Assembly (NCBI GenBank): GCA_029975295.1
Contig: JARKPK010000056.1
Span: forward strand, 20,058 to 84,057
Direction of reading: 5' to 3'
From: Thermoguttaceae bacterium
GTDB taxonomy: Bacteria; Planctomycetota; Planctomycetia; Pirellulales; Thermoguttaceae
DNA length: 64,000 nucleotides
In this document: piece by piece, positions 8,383 to 19,143 of the stretch
How the letters are laid out: every line of letters starts with the position of its first letter
How positions within the stretch are numbered: position 1 is the first letter of the stretch
Translations under genes and position numbers: made by a program
The notes under the pieces: model-generated
What the model saw: the letters and a program-made list of their open reading frames with translations, nothing else
Told to the model about the DNA's origin: nothing
Databases searched by the model: none

Positions 8383-9390
8383 ATGCTCGATGGAATACTC
8401 TTAGTGGATAAGCCGCGGGGAATGACCTCGCGGCGGGCGGTGGACCTAGCGGCCAAGCTCGTGCAGCCGACGAAGGTCGGTCATGCGGGCACGCTCGACC
8501 CGCTGGCCGAGGGTCTGCTGGTGCTCTGCCTCGGCTCGGCCACGCGGCTGATCGAGTTCGTACAGCAGATGCCCAAGTGTTACGACGCCCGATTCCGACT
8601 CGGTTGCTTCAGCCCCACAGAAGACCTCGAAGGCGAGGTGACGGAGATGCCCGACGCCCCGATCCCCTCGGCCGATGAGCTGGCGGCGGCGCTGCCGCGG
8701 TTTCGCGGCCCGATCGAGCAACGCCCGTCGGAGTATTCGGCCCTGAAGATCGGCGGCCGACGGGCCTGCGACCTGCTTCGCGCCGGCCGAGCGGTGGAGC
8801 TGCCGCCGCGGCCGGTGACGATCTATCGCCTTGACCTTCTCGAATACCGCTATCCCGAAATGCGGTTGCTGATCGAGTGCAGTCGGGGGACGTATGTTCG
8901 GGCGCTGGGGCGCGATCTGGCGGCGGCGCTGGGAACCTCGGCCGTGATGACCGCCCTGCGGCGACTGCGGATCGGCGAGTTTTCCGTCGAGGCGGCCTGC
9001 GACCCGACCAGCCTATCGCGCGATCAGATTGCCGAGCGACTGCGTCCGTCGCGCGAGGCCGTGGCCCATCTGCCGCAATGGACCGCCGACGAGGCCGCGC
9101 TGGCCCGATTGCGCTGCGGACAGGCTGTTCGTTGCCCGGCCGAACTGCTTTCGGCCCCCCGCTGCGGCCCCGATAAGGCGGGCAACATCAATAAACCTGC
9201 CATCGGCGGCGAGAACGCGTCGGGCGATGGGTCGGCAAGCAGCAAGCCCGCCGCCGCGTCGAGTGATGGGCCGATGGTGGCCGTGCTCGACCGCCAAGGT
9301 CGGCTGGCGGCGTTGGCAGCCGTGCAATCGCCCGACCGCTTGGCCCCGATCCGCAACTTTCCCCTTTCGGACGAGTGCGACGGCCGCTAG
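8383..9390 (+). CDS. truB: tRNA pseudouridine(55) synthase TruB
   Basis: TruB makes pseudouridine at position 55 of the T-loop in tRNAs. The 335-residue protein has the N-terminal LLVDKPRGMTS block, the catalytic Asp39 in GHAGTLDPLAEGLL, the KxYxAxFRLG-like block (CYDARFRLGCF), the PSEYSALKIGG block and the CSRGTYVRALGRDLAAALG motif. It is somewhat longer than the usual 300 residues because of an Ala/Ser/Gly-rich insertion near residues 265-295, before a short C-terminal tail that resembles a degenerate PUA-type end. ATG 8383 fits the start of homology. In many bacteria truB sits with rbfA and infB; here it stands alone. Confidence 0.95.
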   Translation: MLDGILLVDKPRGMTSRRAVDLAAKLVQPTKVGHAGTLDPLAEGLLVLCLGSATRLIEFVQQMPKCYDARFRLGCFSPTEDLEGEVTEMPDAPIPSADELAAALPRFRGPIEQRPSEYSALKIGGRRACDLLRAGRAVELPPRPVTIYRLDLLEYRYPEMRLLIECSRGTYVRALGRDLAAALGTSAVMTALRRLRIGEFSVEAACDPTSLSRDQIAERLRPSREAVAHLPQWTADEAALARLRCGQAVRCPAELLSAPRCGPDKAGNINKPAIGGENASGDGSASSKPAAASSDGPMVAVLDRQGRLAALAAVQSPDRLAPIRNFPLSDECDGR

Positions 9391-9776
9391 CCGGGAGAAC
9401 CGCTTCGGGCGAACGTGCGACGTTGCTGGATTTCAAAGGGATTTCAAGAGAACAGTTGCGGGCCGCGATTGGTTTGCCGCATGCCGCACGAGCTGAACTA
9501 GGCGCGACTCTGGAGGTGGTGTGGAATCGATCCCCAGCATTGGACCGCCAAGAGCGCACGGCCGGGCAAGCCGGCCGTGGCAGCCTGCGCGCCCGCTGGC
9601 CCGAGCCGCGCTGAGCAATTGCCGCCTGTTACCTTGCCGGGGGAAAAAGCGTATATTGTCGGGCGATGGCGACGGCGGCGGGGGCATGGGATGAATGATG
9701 TCGCTTTGGGCTGTCGCCGAATCGACATAGGATTGTCTTCGATCATATTTGGACGGAAGCGCCGGGGATTTCAACT
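9391..9776. other. Intergenic region downstream of truB
   Basis: This 386-base gap contains no supported gene. Its 3' part includes an A-rich stretch and the candidate promoter at 9629-9657 for the next gene. Confidence 0.55.
9629..9657 (+). promoter_or_regulatory. Candidate promoter for the zinc-ribbon/PH protein gene
   Basis: A good -10-like TATATT (9652-9657) lies 17 bases downstream of TTACCT (9629-9634), a weak -35. It precedes ATG 9777 by about 120 bases. Confidence 0.4.
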
Positions 9777-10412
9777 ATGAACTGCCCGAAATGCCATGCG
9801 GAGATTATTCAGCCGGCGAGGTTCTGCCATCTCTGCGGCGAAAGTTTGCCGTCGGAGACCGAGGGCGAAGAGCTTTCGCCGGCCGCGCGGATGCGGCAGG
9901 CGGCCGCCCGGGCTGCCGGCAGCGGCGACCAGGAAGAAGAGCTTTGGAGCGGCACCTATTCTCCCAAGGCGATGATCGGGACATGGATTTTCGTTGCGAT
10001 CCTCTCGTGCGGGGCGATCGCAGGTTGGATTATTTGGATGCCGCCGGCTGTTTGGTGGTTGGTTCTGCCGGGCATCATTGTGGTCATTTGGGGAGTGCCG
10101 GCCGTGCAGCTTCTCTACCGCCGGTTGAGCATTCACTATCAACTGACCACCCGGCGGTTCATCCATCAAAGCGGGCTGTTGCAGCGGGTAACCGATCGGA
10201 TCGAAGTGATCGACATCGACGACATCACCGTGGAACAAGGATTCATCGAACGGTTGATGGGCGTGGGCACGATTCGGGTCAAGTCGTCGGATCGGACGCA
10301 CCCGGATTTCCGTTTGCCGGGAATCGAGAATGCTCAGCAGGTGGCAGCGATCTTCGACAACGCCCGGCTGGCCGAGCGCCGCCGCCGCAGCCTGCACGTG
10401 GAGCAGATTTGA
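9777..10412 (+). CDS. Zinc-ribbon membrane protein with bacterial PH-like (YdbS/bPH2) domain
   Basis: This 211-residue protein begins with a zinc ribbon made of CPKC (C3, C6) and CHLC (C17, C20). An acidic linker and a pair of transmembrane helices (about 67-87 and 90-113) follow. The C-terminal soluble part (YQLTTRRFIHQSGLLQR, then VIDIDDITVEQGFIERLMGVGTI) matches the bacterial PH-like domain found in YdbS/YdbT proteins. Such proteins sit in the cytoplasmic membrane; their biochemical role is not established. The gene appears monocistronic. The domain call is strong; no specific function can be assigned. Confidence 0.82.
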   Translation: MNCPKCHAEIIQPARFCHLCGESLPSETEGEELSPAARMRQAAARAAGSGDQEEELWSGTYSPKAMIGTWIFVAILSCGAIAGWIIWMPPAVWWLVLPGIIVVIWGVPAVQLLYRRLSIHYQLTTRRFIHQSGLLQRVTDRIEVIDIDDITVEQGFIERLMGVGTIRVKSSDRTHPDFRLPGIENAQQVAAIFDNARLAERRRRSLHVEQI

Positions 10413-10579
10413 GTTTCGATCGCAGGCCGACGGTGCCCTGCGGACCTCGACCGATTGATTCAACGCGCAGTGATCTTCAATCGCCCAATGGCCGAGCGAA
10501 CCGACTGCGGTCTGCCCGCCTTTTTTTCCAGCCTTTTGCACGTCCCGCCGTTATTGCTTTCTGAGAAGGGGAACCGACC

Positions 10580-13500
10580 ATGCCGCACATTATTTTGAGA
10601 ACAGTGACGAACCGCATCTTTTGGTTGACGGCCGTCGGCGGCTTTGCGATCGGCTCGGTTCTCTCGGCCACGGCGGCGGAAACGGCCGCGGCTGCGGCAG
10701 GGGCGGCGAATGCGGCATCGGCTGTGGGACCCTCGGCGGCCCATGCTCCCGAGCCACTGGTACTTTTCGATTTTTCGTCGCTGCCGCAGTCGGAGGCGAT
10801 TGTCGCCTCCGACGCACAATTCACCGTGGCCGACGGGCGGCTTCAGATCGCCACCGGCGTGAAGTCGCGCTGGCCGGGCGTTACGCTCAAGGCGCCTGGG
10901 GGAAAGTTCGACTTGCGGACGTTCGCCGAGGTTGCCGTTCGGCTGCGGAACCTCGACGACGAGCCGGTGCGGGTCAGTTGCCGAGTGGATAACCCCGACG
11001 CCGACGGCTCGAAGAACTGCGTTACGCAATCGATCGACCTAAAGCCCGGCGAGGTTCGCACGTTGCGGGTGGCGCTGGCCGAGTCGATTCCCGAGGCGCT
11101 CCGCGACAAGCTCTTCGGCATGCGCGGCTATCCGTTCGGCTGGCGCGAGCAGGGGCTGCAACTCGACAACATCACACAGATTCTCTTTTTCGTCGCTCAG
11201 CCGAAGCGCGAGCACCGCTTCGCTGTCGAGCGCGTCGCGGCCGAGGGCGCGCGCAGTGCGCCGGCCGATCGGTCGCCCGAGAAGCTTTTTCCGCTGATCG
11301 ACCGCTACGGGCAATTCCGTCACGGACAGTGGCCGGGCAAGGTCCACTCCGACGACGAACTGCGTGCCCGCGCGGAGCACGAGGCCGCCGACTTGAAGGC
11401 CCATCCGGGCCCGAGCGACTGGAACCGCTACGGTGGTTGGGCGGGCGGACCGCAGTTGAAGGCCACCGGCTCGTTCCGTGTCGAGAAAGTGGAGGGCCGA
11501 TGGTGGTTGGTCGATCCGGAGGGCCGGCTGTTCTGGTCGCACGGGACCGATTGCGTGCGGTTCGAGGCGGCCACGCCGATCAGCGACCGCGAGTTCCTCT
11601 TCGCCGAGTTGCCCCCGAGGGATTCCGAGTTCGGCATTTTCTATGGGCGGGGGGCCAACGCCGCACACGGCTACTATTCCACGCGCCGGTTCGATACGTT
11701 TAGCTTCGCCGGCGCGAACCTGATGCGGAAGTACGGCCCTCAGTGGCGGACACGGGCCACCGACTTGGCCCATCAGCGGCTGCGCAGTTGGGCGATGAAC
11801 ACGATTGCCAACTGGTCCGACGAGCGCATTTACCTTGAGCGGAAAACGCCGTACACGGCCACGGTGGGGGTGAAGGGCCGAAGCCGTCCGATCGAAGGCA
11901 GCCAAGGCTACTGGGGCAAGTTCTCCGATCCGTTCGACCCGGCCTTTGCCGCCGCGGCCGCCGAGGCGATGGAGCGCCACCGCCGCACCACGGCCGACGA
12001 TCCCTGGTGCATCGGCTACTTTGTCGATAACGAGTTGAGCTGGGGCGACGACACCTCGCTGGCGCTGGCCGCGCTGGCCTCGCCCGCCGATCAGCCGGCC
12101 AAGATCGCATTTTGCGACCAGTTGCGCGGCAAGTACGGCACGATCGCCGAGTTGAACGCCGCTTGGGGCACAAAGCACGAATCGTGGGACGCACTGCTGA
12201 AGAGCACGGCCCTGCCCGACAAGAAGAAGGCCGAAGACGACCTGCGCTCGTTCTATCGCCGCACGGCCGAGCAGTATTTCCGCGTCTGCCGCGAAGCGGT
12301 CAAGAAGGTTGCTCCCGAAAAGCTCTACCTCGGGTGCCGGTTCGCGTGGACCAATCCGATCGCGGTGCGGGCCGCGTGCGAACACTGCGACGTGGTGAGC
12401 TTCAACTTCTATCGCAACGAGGTGCCGAAGAACCCGCTGCCCGAAGATTGCGACAAGCCAATCATCGTCGGCGAGTTCCACTTCGGCGCGCTCGACCGCG
12501 GCATGTTCCACACCGGGCTGGTGCCGTGCAAAGATCAGAACGAACGGGCCGAGCGCTACTTGGGCTACGTCCGCAGCGCGGTCGATAACCCGCGCTACGT
12601 GGGCGTACACTGGTTCCAATACGGCGATCAGGCGACCACGGGCCGACCGGACGGCGAGAACTACCAGATCGGGCTGCTCGATGTGTGCGACACGCCCTAT
12701 CCAGAAACGATCGCGGCCGTGCGGCAGGCGGGCGAAGAGATGTATGCGCGCCGCGCGGGCCACCCGTCGCAGCAACAAAAACAACAATCGGCACAAAGCC
12801 GGGGGCAACCGGCCGCCGCGGCAGCGCAGGCGGGTTCAGCATCGGCCGGCGCGCATGAGCATGCCGCCGCGGGTGCGACGACCGACAGCGCCGCGGCGCT
12901 TTCGACCAAGGCGCCGGCGACCGCAGGACGAGCGGCCAGCGGCAAGGCGACGGCGCTGTTCGATGGCCAAACGGCTACCGGCTGGACGGCGGCCGATGGG
13001 AAGCCCGCGACGTTGGCCGAGGGCGCGTTGCAGATCGCCTCCGGCCGACAGGCGGTGGTGCGGGCCGACGCCATCGCGGCCCTACCCGGCGACGCGAAGG
13101 CTGCGCGATGGACGTTCGAGCTTTGTACCCGCGGCGGGGGCTGTGGCGCTGTTGTGCTTCGGCCGGCTGAATCGCTCGGCTGCGGTCGCGCGCCGGTGGC
13201 GGTGGTCATCGACAATCGCCCGGTGGGCGACCCGGCGGCCGGCGCGTCGCCGCGGACCGGCAGCATCGTCGGCCTGCGGCATCTGGCCAAAAGCATTGCC
13301 GCCGGCGACCAGTGGTTCACCCTGCAACTGACGCTCTGCGGCGGCCGAGCGGCCGTCGAGTGCAACGGCGCGCTGCTGGTCGATTGCGCGCTGATGGACG
13401 ACCACGAGGGCGCAGCGGCCGTCTTGCTGGCGAACCATGTTTCGTCGTTGCCTCAGTTCGCCCCGGGCACGCTGGCCATCGCGCCCGGCCGAGCGCGTCA

Positions 13501-14536
13501 GGGCGAGGTGCTGGTGCGGCGAGTGTCGGTCGAGACGGGCGACGAAGCGGCCGCGAGGCAGTGGTTCCGCCGACCGCCCGCGGGCGCAACGCCGGCCGGT
13601 GCGGGAACCTCGGCCCATGGGCCGGCATCGCAGGGCGCTGATGGTGCTGCGGGCGCTGCCGGCGCCGCACATGCCGCCCCCGCGGTCGATTCGGCCTTGG
13701 GTGCCGGCACCGCCAGAGCGGAAACGGGCGATTCCGCCCGGCCCGATCGCGCCGTGGTCGCACTGCTTCGCCGCGGCTATCTGGTGGTGAACTATCACGC
13801 GCATCTCAAGGGCGACTTGACGCTCGAAGGCCTGCTGGCCGATCAGCGCCGCACGGGCATCTTTTACGGGCTGGCGGTCAACTGCGGCAAGGGTTTTCCC
13901 ATCACCGACGACGCGGCGGCCGAGCGCTTCGTCGCCTCGATGAAAAACCAGCCCGTGCTGCTGGGCATGCAGGCCGAGGGGCGCGAATGGCTCTCGATGT
14001 TCTCGCCCGACCAGATCGCGAGGTTCGACTACGTGTTCACCGATTCGATGACCTTCACCGATCATCGCGGGCGGCGGACTCTGCTCTGGATTCCCGAAGA
14101 AGTGGATGTGCCCGACCCGCAGGCCTTTATGGAGATGCTGACGGCCGTAACGGTGAAGATTTTGGAAACCGAGCCGATCGACATCTACGTGAACCCCACC
14201 TTCCTGCCGGCGGTGATCGCCGCCGACTACGACCGCCTGTGGACGCCCGAGCGGATCGACCGCGTGATCGCCGCGGCCGTGAAGAACGACGTGGCCATCG
14301 AAATTAACGACCGCTACCGGCTGCCGCGCGAACCGTTCATCAAGCGGGCGAAGGCGGCCGGGGCGAAGTTCGCCTTCGGGGTGAACAACACCGACAGCAG
14401 CCTGGGTCGGTTGGAATACTGCTTCGAGATGATTGAGCGTTGCGGACTACAGCCCGACGACTTCTTCACGCCCAAACCGGCCGGCAAGAAGAAGGCGCAG
14501 TTGCGCGGCCAACAGCCGCCGGCCTCGCCCCAGTGA
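10580..14536 (+). CDS. Secreted multidomain protein: GH50-like glycoside hydrolase, LamG/DUF1080-like domain and C-terminal PHP-like domain
   Basis: This 1318-residue protein has a signal peptide (about 1-33) and a jelly-roll-like N-terminal domain. The catalytic part (about 250-725) resembles GH50 agarases: WWLVDPEGRLFWSHGTD, FDTFSFAGANLMRKYG, a candidate acid/base Glu485 in VDNELSWGD and a candidate nucleophile Glu632 in IVGEFHFGALDRG. A Gln/Ala-rich linker (about 735-790) leads to a LamG/DUF1080-like domain (about 790-985, starting ALFDGQTATGW). After a second linker comes a PHP-like metal-dependent domain (about 1054-1300) with NYHAHLKG (His1073, His1075) and GMQAEGREW. ATG 10580 follows an AAGGGG ribosome site. 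GH50 enzymes cleave agarose-like galactans, but the substrate here is open. The fusion is unusual. Confidence 0.75.
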   Translation: MPHIILRTVTNRIFWLTAVGGFAIGSVLSATAAETAAAAAGAANAASAVGPSAAHAPEPLVLFDFSSLPQSEAIVASDAQFTVADGRLQIATGVKSRWPGVTLKAPGGKFDLRTFAEVAVRLRNLDDEPVRVSCRVDNPDADGSKNCVTQSIDLKPGEVRTLRVALAESIPEALRDKLFGMRGYPFGWREQGLQLDNITQILFFVAQPKREHRFAVERVAAEGARSAPADRSPEKLFPLIDRYGQFRHGQWPGKVHSDDELRARAEHEAADLKAHPGPSDWNRYGGWAGGPQLKATGSFRVEKVEGRWWLVDPEGRLFWSHGTDCVRFEAATPISDREFLFAELPPRDSEFGIFYGRGANAAHGYYSTRRFDTFSFAGANLMRKYGPQWRTRATDLAHQRLRSWAMNTIANWSDERIYLERKTPYTATVGVKGRSRPIEGSQGYWGKFSDPFDPAFAAAAAEAMERHRRTTADDPWCIGYFVDNELSWGDDTSLALAALASPADQPAKIAFCDQLRGKYGTIAELNAAWGTKHESWDALLKSTALPDKKKAEDDLRSFYRRTAEQYFRVCREAVKKVAPEKLYLGCRFAWTNPIAVRAACEHCDVVSFNFYRNEVPKNPLPEDCDKPIIVGEFHFGALDRGMFHTGLVPCKDQNERAERYLGYVRSAVDNPRYVGVHWFQYGDQATTGRPDGENYQIGLLDVCDTPYPETIAAVRQAGEEMYARRAGHPSQQQKQQSAQSRGQPAAAAAQAGSASAGAHEHAAAGATTDSAAALSTKAPATAGRAASGKATALFDGQTATGWTAADGKPATLAEGALQIASGRQAVVRADAIAALPGDAKAARWTFELCTRGGGCGAVVLRPAESLGCGRAPVAVVIDNRPVGDPAAGASPRTGSIVGLRHLAKSIAAGDQWFTLQLTLCGGRAAVECNGALLVDCALMDDHEGAAAVLLANHVSSLPQFAPGTLAIAPGRARQGEVLVRRVSVETGDEAAARQWFRRPPAGATPAGAGTSAHGPASQGADGAAGAAGAAHAAPAVDSALGAGTARAETGDSARPDRAVVALLRRGYLVVNYHAHLKGDLTLEGLLADQRRTGIFYGLAVNCGKGFPITDDAAAERFVASMKNQPVLLGMQAEGREWLSMFSPDQIARFDYVFTDSMTFTDHRGRRTLLWIPEEVDVPDPQAFMEMLTAVTVKILETEPIDIYVNPTFLPAVIAADYDRLWTPERIDRVIAAAVKNDVAIEINDRYRLPREPFIKRAKAAGAKFAFGVNNTDSSLGRLEYCFEMIERCGLQPDDFFTPKPAGKKKAQLRGQQPPASPQ

Positions 14537-14768
14537 TCGATCGCGCTACGGTGTTCCCGGCGATTGTGCGGAACATTCCAGAATCGCCGAGCTTGCCGTT
14601 CTGATGCCGGAATGGAGCGGTCGTGCGCCCCCCGGCCTCGGCCTGCCGGCACAATGAACAGCGCAGACGCCGGCGCGGCGAAGCGGCCCGGCGGTGTTTC
14701 GGCCGTTGGGCCATGCACCGTGTTCCGCGCCCCGTCTTCGGGTTCGAACGGGTCGCAGGGTGGTTGTT

Positions 14769-15884
14769 TCAGCGGTTGGCGCCGGTGGGCTGCGGGGCCG
14801 GTTGCTCGCGGATCGGCTCTTCGGAAACGGTTGCGTCTTCGCCCAGCAGATGCTTGCCGAGGAAGGCGCGAACGCGTTGGGGCACCTCGCGTGCCCGGAA
14901 CCCGTGCCCGCCTTCTTCTACGGGAATCAAAATCGACGATACGCCGGCCTTCTTCAGCGCTTCGTGCAGCCGTTTGCCTTGGTCGAAGGGGACGAGCTGA
15001 TCCTTCGTGCCGTGGATGGTTAAAAACGGTGGATCGTCGGCCGAAACGAAGGTGATTGGCGAGGCGGAACGGGCCTTTTCCGGGTTCTCTTTGATCGGGC
15101 CGCCCACTAGCAGCGATTCCGGCGAATTGGCGGCGTAGTGGTCGATTTGGCTGGGGAAGTCGCCGATGACGGAGAAGTCGGTCGGACCGAAGAAGTTCAC
15201 CACGCAAGTTACGCGGCTGTCTTGGTCGGTGTGCTTGCCGAGCGTGCCTTCCAGTTCCTTCACTCCGCCGCTGGTGCCGAGCATGGCCACCAGATGTCCG
15301 CCGGCCGAACTGCCCCACACGGCGATTTTATTCGGGTCGAGGTTGTACTTCTTGGCGTTGCCGCGAATCCAACGGATGGCGGCCTTGCAATCGTGGATTT
15401 GCGCCGGCCAGGTGGCCTCGTTGGTCAACCGATAGCCGACCGAAACCCCGGCGAACTTGCCGCTAGCGACCAGCGGGACCAGTTGCCCGCGGCCGCCGCG
15501 CTTGTCGCCCCCGCGCCACGCGCCGCCGTGAATGAACACCACCACCGGCAACGGGCCTTCGCCGGCCGGTTGTTTGGGCAAGAGCAGATCAAGCTGCTGA
15601 CGCGGATTGTCGGTGTCGGCATAGGGAATGTCGGCCTCGAGACGGATGTTCTCGGGCATGGGGCGCTGCTGCGGCGGCTGGCCCGGCTGCGCGGCCCCGG
15701 CGCGATCCGCTGCGGCAAGGGCGCCGATTACCAGAACGGCCAAAAGAAGGGCCACAACCGCTTTTCGGCCTGCGGCAACTCGGCCGGCCCAACGCGCCCC
15801 GGCACGGCCACCACTGGCCGCAACACGCGACGATTCCGACGCGATCGCACCACACACGGCAGGAGAAACACGGTAGGAAGGCAT
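14769..15884 (-). CDS. Secreted alpha/beta hydrolase (esterase/lipase, BD-FAE-like)
   Basis: This 371-residue protein is an alpha/beta hydrolase of the esterase/lipase group. The oxyanion-hole motif [13 protein letters not shown] is followed by a nucleophile elbow GSSAGGH. The acid Asp lies near DQLVPFD and the catalytic His in EEGGHGF, so the triad looks complete. A hydrophobic N-terminal segment ([22 protein letters not shown]) suggests export. The start is uncertain: ATG 15884 is preferred, but the frame is open to 15977. Relatives include esterases that deacylate plant or algal polysaccharides, which fits the hydrolase-rich surroundings; the substrate is inferred only from family and context. 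It is convergent with the preceding large hydrolase gene. Confidence 0.85.
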   Translation of the reverse strand: MPSYRVSPAVCGAIASESSRVAASGGRAGARWAGRVAAGRKAVVALLLAVLVIGALAAADRAGAAQPGQPPQQRPMPENIRLEADIPYADTDNPRQQLDLLLPKQPAGEGPLPVVVFIHGGAWRGGDKRGGRGQLVPLVASGKFAGVSVGYRLTNEATWPAQIHDCKAAIRWIRGNAKKYNLDPNKIAVWGSSAGGHLVAMLGTSGGVKELEGTLGKHTDQDSRVTCVVNFFGPTDFSVIGDFPSQIDHYAANSPESLLVGGPIKENPEKARSASPITFVSADDPPFLTIHGTKDQLVPFDQGKRLHEALKKAGVSSILIPVEEGGHGFRAREVPQRVRAFLGKHLLGEDATVSEEPIREQPAPQPTGANR

Positions 15885-16081
15885 GGCCGAGGCTCCGAAC
15901 AAGGGGTGTTGCGAATCGGGGGACTGGCCTCCACGAACCGCGTGGAAAGCCGCGTTCGAACGGATGCGCATAGTCAAGGAGGATGAACACCAGCGAACAA
16001 CGCGCCGCCCCGCAATGAAACACTGCGGAACCCGTTTAGGTATCGCCGCGGCCGTGCTCCGTTCGCAATTTCGCCCCGGCG

Positions 16082-16870
16082 CTACAGGCCGAGCACATCG
16101 TTCATGTTATACAAGCCCGGAGACTTCTTGGCCACGAACTTGGCGGCCGCCAGCGCCCCGACGGCGTAGCAATCGCGGTTCGAGGCGCGGACCGTCAACT
16201 CGATCGTTTCGCCCAGCATGCCGAAGACGATCGTGTGTTCGCCGGGGTTGTCGCCGGTGCGGACGGCGTGGTAGCCGATTTCCCCGTGGGGCCGCGGGCC
16301 GGGCCGACCCTGCCGGCCGTGCGCCGCGGCGGTTTGGCCCATCTCGGCGGCGATGATCTGCCCGAACTTCAGGGCGGTGCCGCTGGGGGCGTCTTCCTTG
16401 AAGCGGTGATGGCGCTCGATGATTTCGACGTCGGCATCCTTGTCGGCCAAGGCTCTTGCGGCATCTTTGGCCAGTTTCATCGTCAGGTTGACCGCCAGGC
16501 TCATGCTCGGCGCCCAAACGATCGCAATATCGGCCGCGGCCCGGCGAATCCGCTCGAGCTGTTCGGACTTTAGGCCCGTGGTCGCCACCACCAGCGGCAC
16601 ACGGCGGGCCAAGCAGGTTTCCAACAGCGGGTCGAAGGCCTCGGGTACGGAGAAGTCGATCACCACGTCGGCCGGAACATCGAGCGCCGCCGAAAGGGGC
16701 ACACCCAACGGCCCCACGCCGGCCAGCGTGCCGGCATCGTGCCCCAGTTGCGGATGCTCGGGCGTTTCGAGTGCGGCGACGATCTTCAGCTCCCCATCGG
16801 CCGCGCCGAGGGCGATCAACCGTTTACCCATCCGCCCGGCCGCCCCGTGAATGGCAATCGAAAGCGTCAT
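16082..16870 (-). CDS. dapB: 4-hydroxy-tetrahydrodipicolinate reductase
   Basis: DapB reduces hydroxy-tetrahydrodipicolinate to tetrahydrodipicolinate with NAD(P)H in the diaminopimelate/lysine pathway, in the cytosol. The 262-residue protein has the N-terminal nucleotide-binding motif ([10 protein letters not shown]), the VVIDFS and VVATTGL blocks, and the catalytic/substrate signature [15 protein letters not shown]. The length matches the family. ATG 16870 was chosen over an in-frame ATG 18 bases upstream because homology begins at MTLSIAIHG. It lies about 105 bases downstream of thrC on the same strand, so the two aspartate-family genes may be co-transcribed. Confidence 0.95.
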   Translation of the reverse strand: MTLSIAIHGAAGRMGKRLIALGAADGELKIVAALETPEHPQLGHDAGTLAGVGPLGVPLSAALDVPADVVIDFSVPEAFDPLLETCLARRVPLVVATTGLKSEQLERIRRAAADIAIVWAPSMSLAVNLTMKLAKDAARALADKDADVEIIERHHRFKEDAPSGTALKFGQIIAAEMGQTAAAHGRQGRPGPRPHGEIGYHAVRTGDNPGEHTIVFGMLGETIELTVRASNRDCYAVGALAAAKFVAKKSPGLYNMNDVLGL

Positions 16871-16976
16871 AATCGTTCGTTGCTCCAATGTGTTCTCAAA
16901 GGATTCTCAAAGGCGTTTCAAAGTGGTGTTTTCGCACGACACCTCGGCCGAGTACGCCGCCGCGCCGCCGGCTTGG

Positions 16977-18392
16977 TCAATGAGAATGGGCTTGAATCTG
17001 GCGGACGATCTCGTCGAGGTCGTTGGCCACCGCCACGGGCCGATTGGCGAACGGGGCCTGGGTAACGCCGTAGGGCGCCAGCACCTTTTCGCATTGGGTC
17101 CGTTCGGCCGTGTGGTAGGCCACCGTGGCGTTGGGGTCTTTGAGTTGGTGTCCGGTAAGCACGCACACCACGCGCTCGTTGGGGCCGATCACGCCTTCGG
17201 CTCGAAGCTTCTTCGCCCCGGCCACCGAGGCGGCGCTGGCCGGCTCGCAACCCAACCCGCCCGCGCCCACCTGGGCTTTCGCGTCGAGGATGTCTTGGTC
17301 GGTCACCTCGCGGACCACGCCGCTGCACACCTCTAGCGCGCGGAGGCATTTCGTCAGGTTCACCGGACGGTTGATCTCGATGGCGCTGGCGATGGTCGAT
17401 GCCCGGCGTCCTTCGGCATCCATTTGGCCGAAGAAGCGGTCGGCGGCGGTCATGTTCGGCTCGCCGCGATTCCATCGCAGCGATTGTTGTTCGTAGAGTT
17501 GATAAAGCGTGTTCGCCCCGGCCGCGTTGATTACCGCCAATCGCGGCGCGCGGCGGATCAACCCCAATTCGAGCAGCTCCATGAAGGCCTTGCCGAACGC
17601 GCTGGAATTGCCCAAGTTGCCCCCCGGCACGACGATCCAGTCGGGCGGCTCCCAGCGCAAGGCTTCGAGCACGCGATACATGATCGTTTTTTGGCCTTCC
17701 AGGCGGAACGGGTTCACGCTGTTGACCAGGTAGATGCCCAACTGCTTGGCCACTTGTTGCACGCGGGCCATCGCGTCGTCGAAGTCGCCGGCGATCTGAA
17801 GCGTCAGCGCCCCGTAATCGAGCGCCTGCGAAAGTTTGCCGTAGGCGATTTTGCCCGAGCCGACGAAGATCACCGCCCGCATCAATCGCGTCACCGCGCA
17901 GTAGATGGCCAGCGAGGCGCTGGTGTTGCCCGTCGAGGCGCAGGCGGCCGTGGTGGCGCCGACCATCCGCGCGTGCGAGAACGCGGCCGACATGCCGTTG
18001 TCTTTGAAGCTGCCCGATGGGTTCATCCCTTCGTACTGAAGGTACAGCCGATCGGGCTGCACGCCCACGTAGCGGGCCACGGCATCGGCCCGATGAAGCA
18101 GCGTTTGGCCCTCGCCGATCGTAACGCACAGCTCCGGTGGGGCGAAGGGCAGCAGACGGCGAAACCGCCACACGCCGCTGAAGCTCAGCGGGTTGGCCCG
18201 ATCGGCCCATAAAGCCTCGAACTCGGCCAGCGACTTCGGCGGCGGCAGGCGGTCCCAGTCGTAGGCCACATCGAGCAGGTGCCCGCACTTCGGGCAGGCG
18301 GTAAGCACTTCGTCCACGGCGAAGGTCGCCCCGCAGCGACGCGAAATGCAACGTTGAAAGGCCGCTTCGGTTAGAGAAAGATTCATCGGCAC
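16977..18392 (-). CDS. thrC: Threonine synthase
   Basis: Threonine synthase converts O-phosphohomoserine to threonine using pyridoxal phosphate. The PLP-lysine motif [10 protein letters not shown] (Lys130 from the GTG start) is intact, as are the STGNTSAS phosphate-binding block and the GGNLGN motif. The N-terminus has a zinc-ribbon-like Cys set (C15, C20, C33, C36), as in the archaeal/actinobacterial class. Two starts are possible: GTG 18392 or ATG 18386; neither has a strong ribosome site. The dapB gene follows on the same strand. The C-terminal end (residues about 400-471) carries the usual small accessory helices. Confidence 0.95.
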   Translation of the reverse strand: MPMNLSLTEAAFQRCISRRCGATFAVDEVLTACPKCGHLLDVAYDWDRLPPPKSLAEFEALWADRANPLSFSGVWRFRRLLPFAPPELCVTIGEGQTLLHRADAVARYVGVQPDRLYLQYEGMNPSGSFKDNGMSAAFSHARMVGATTAACASTGNTSASLAIYCAVTRLMRAVIFVGSGKIAYGKLSQALDYGALTLQIAGDFDDAMARVQQVAKQLGIYLVNSVNPFRLEGQKTIMYRVLEALRWEPPDWIVVPGGNLGNSSAFGKAFMELLELGLIRRAPRLAVINAAGANTLYQLYEQQSLRWNRGEPNMTAADRFFGQMDAEGRRASTIASAIEINRPVNLTKCLRALEVCSGVVREVTDQDILDAKAQVGAGGLGCEPASAASVAGAKKLRAEGVIGPNERVVCVLTGHQLKDPNATVAYHTAERTQCEKVLAPYGVTQAPFANRPVAVANDLDEIVRQIQAHSH

Positions 18393-19143
18393 AAAAACTC
18401 GTTACTATCGTTGGGTAAAGGAGTTCGGACGGTTGCCCCGCCATCGGGCTGCGGGCGTTGCGTTCCAGATGCCAGCCTCGACATGCCTTCATCGCCTCGG
18501 GCGATTCGGCCGCAGGCATCGACGCTTGTGTGGCCCCGTGGCCGCTTTGCCCGCTGGGTTTGGCCGTGCTGCCGCGCCGGGGCTGCCGCGCTTGGGCCGA
18601 CAATCGCGGGCAGGCGATCGCGCGCCGTTGGACGATCGGCCGGCGTCGGCCGCCAACCGCTCGGGCCTGCCCGAGTTCGCCGTATCCAAAGCCGCCCTCG
18701 GGGCGCTGGGATACGTCCTGCGGTGGTCCATTCGGAACCGGGCTGCTCGGCAATGCCTCGATCGTGCAGGCCGTGCCTTGGTTTCCTGCTTTCCGCACGA
18801 AACACGGTTTCTCAGTGTAAATAAAACGGTTGCTCAGCGAAAGCGGCACCGGAAACGCGGCGGTGGGAAAGAAGAATCGGGAACTTGGGAATGTGGAACC
18901 CGCACCGAAACCGGGCCGGGGGGGGCGAAGGATCGTTGCTAAGGCGGAGAGGTCGGCGCGGTTGAACAAACAACCGCCTGCCGGATGCCGGCCGTTTTCG
19001 CTTTTTTGCCTTTTTGTCTTCTTGGAACTGATCTTGCATCGCTGCTTGCCTTTGCGGTACAAGTGCCCGCCTGAAATTCCGTACGCGCTGCGGTATTTTC
19101 CCGCCTTTCCGATTTGTGTGAACCGATTTCGGCGAGCAGAACA
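18393..19143. other. Long intergenic region between divergent thrC and SH3-protein genes
   Basis: These 751 bases hold no gene I can support. There is an AT-richer patch at about 18805-18835, a small hairpin at 18980-18992 followed by T runs (18993-19016), and a pyrimidine-rich stretch before the next gene. The hairpin and T run look terminator-like on the + strand, but no + strand gene precedes them, so I do not call a terminator. Confidence 0.5.

Noticed and set aside
14740..14760. T-loop-like GGGTTCGAAC that might mark a tRNA
   Set aside because: No cloverleaf or acceptor stem could be built around it.
18980..19016. Intrinsic terminator before the SH3-protein gene
   Set aside because: A short 5-bp hairpin with T runs is present, but no + strand gene ends upstream and the stem is weak.
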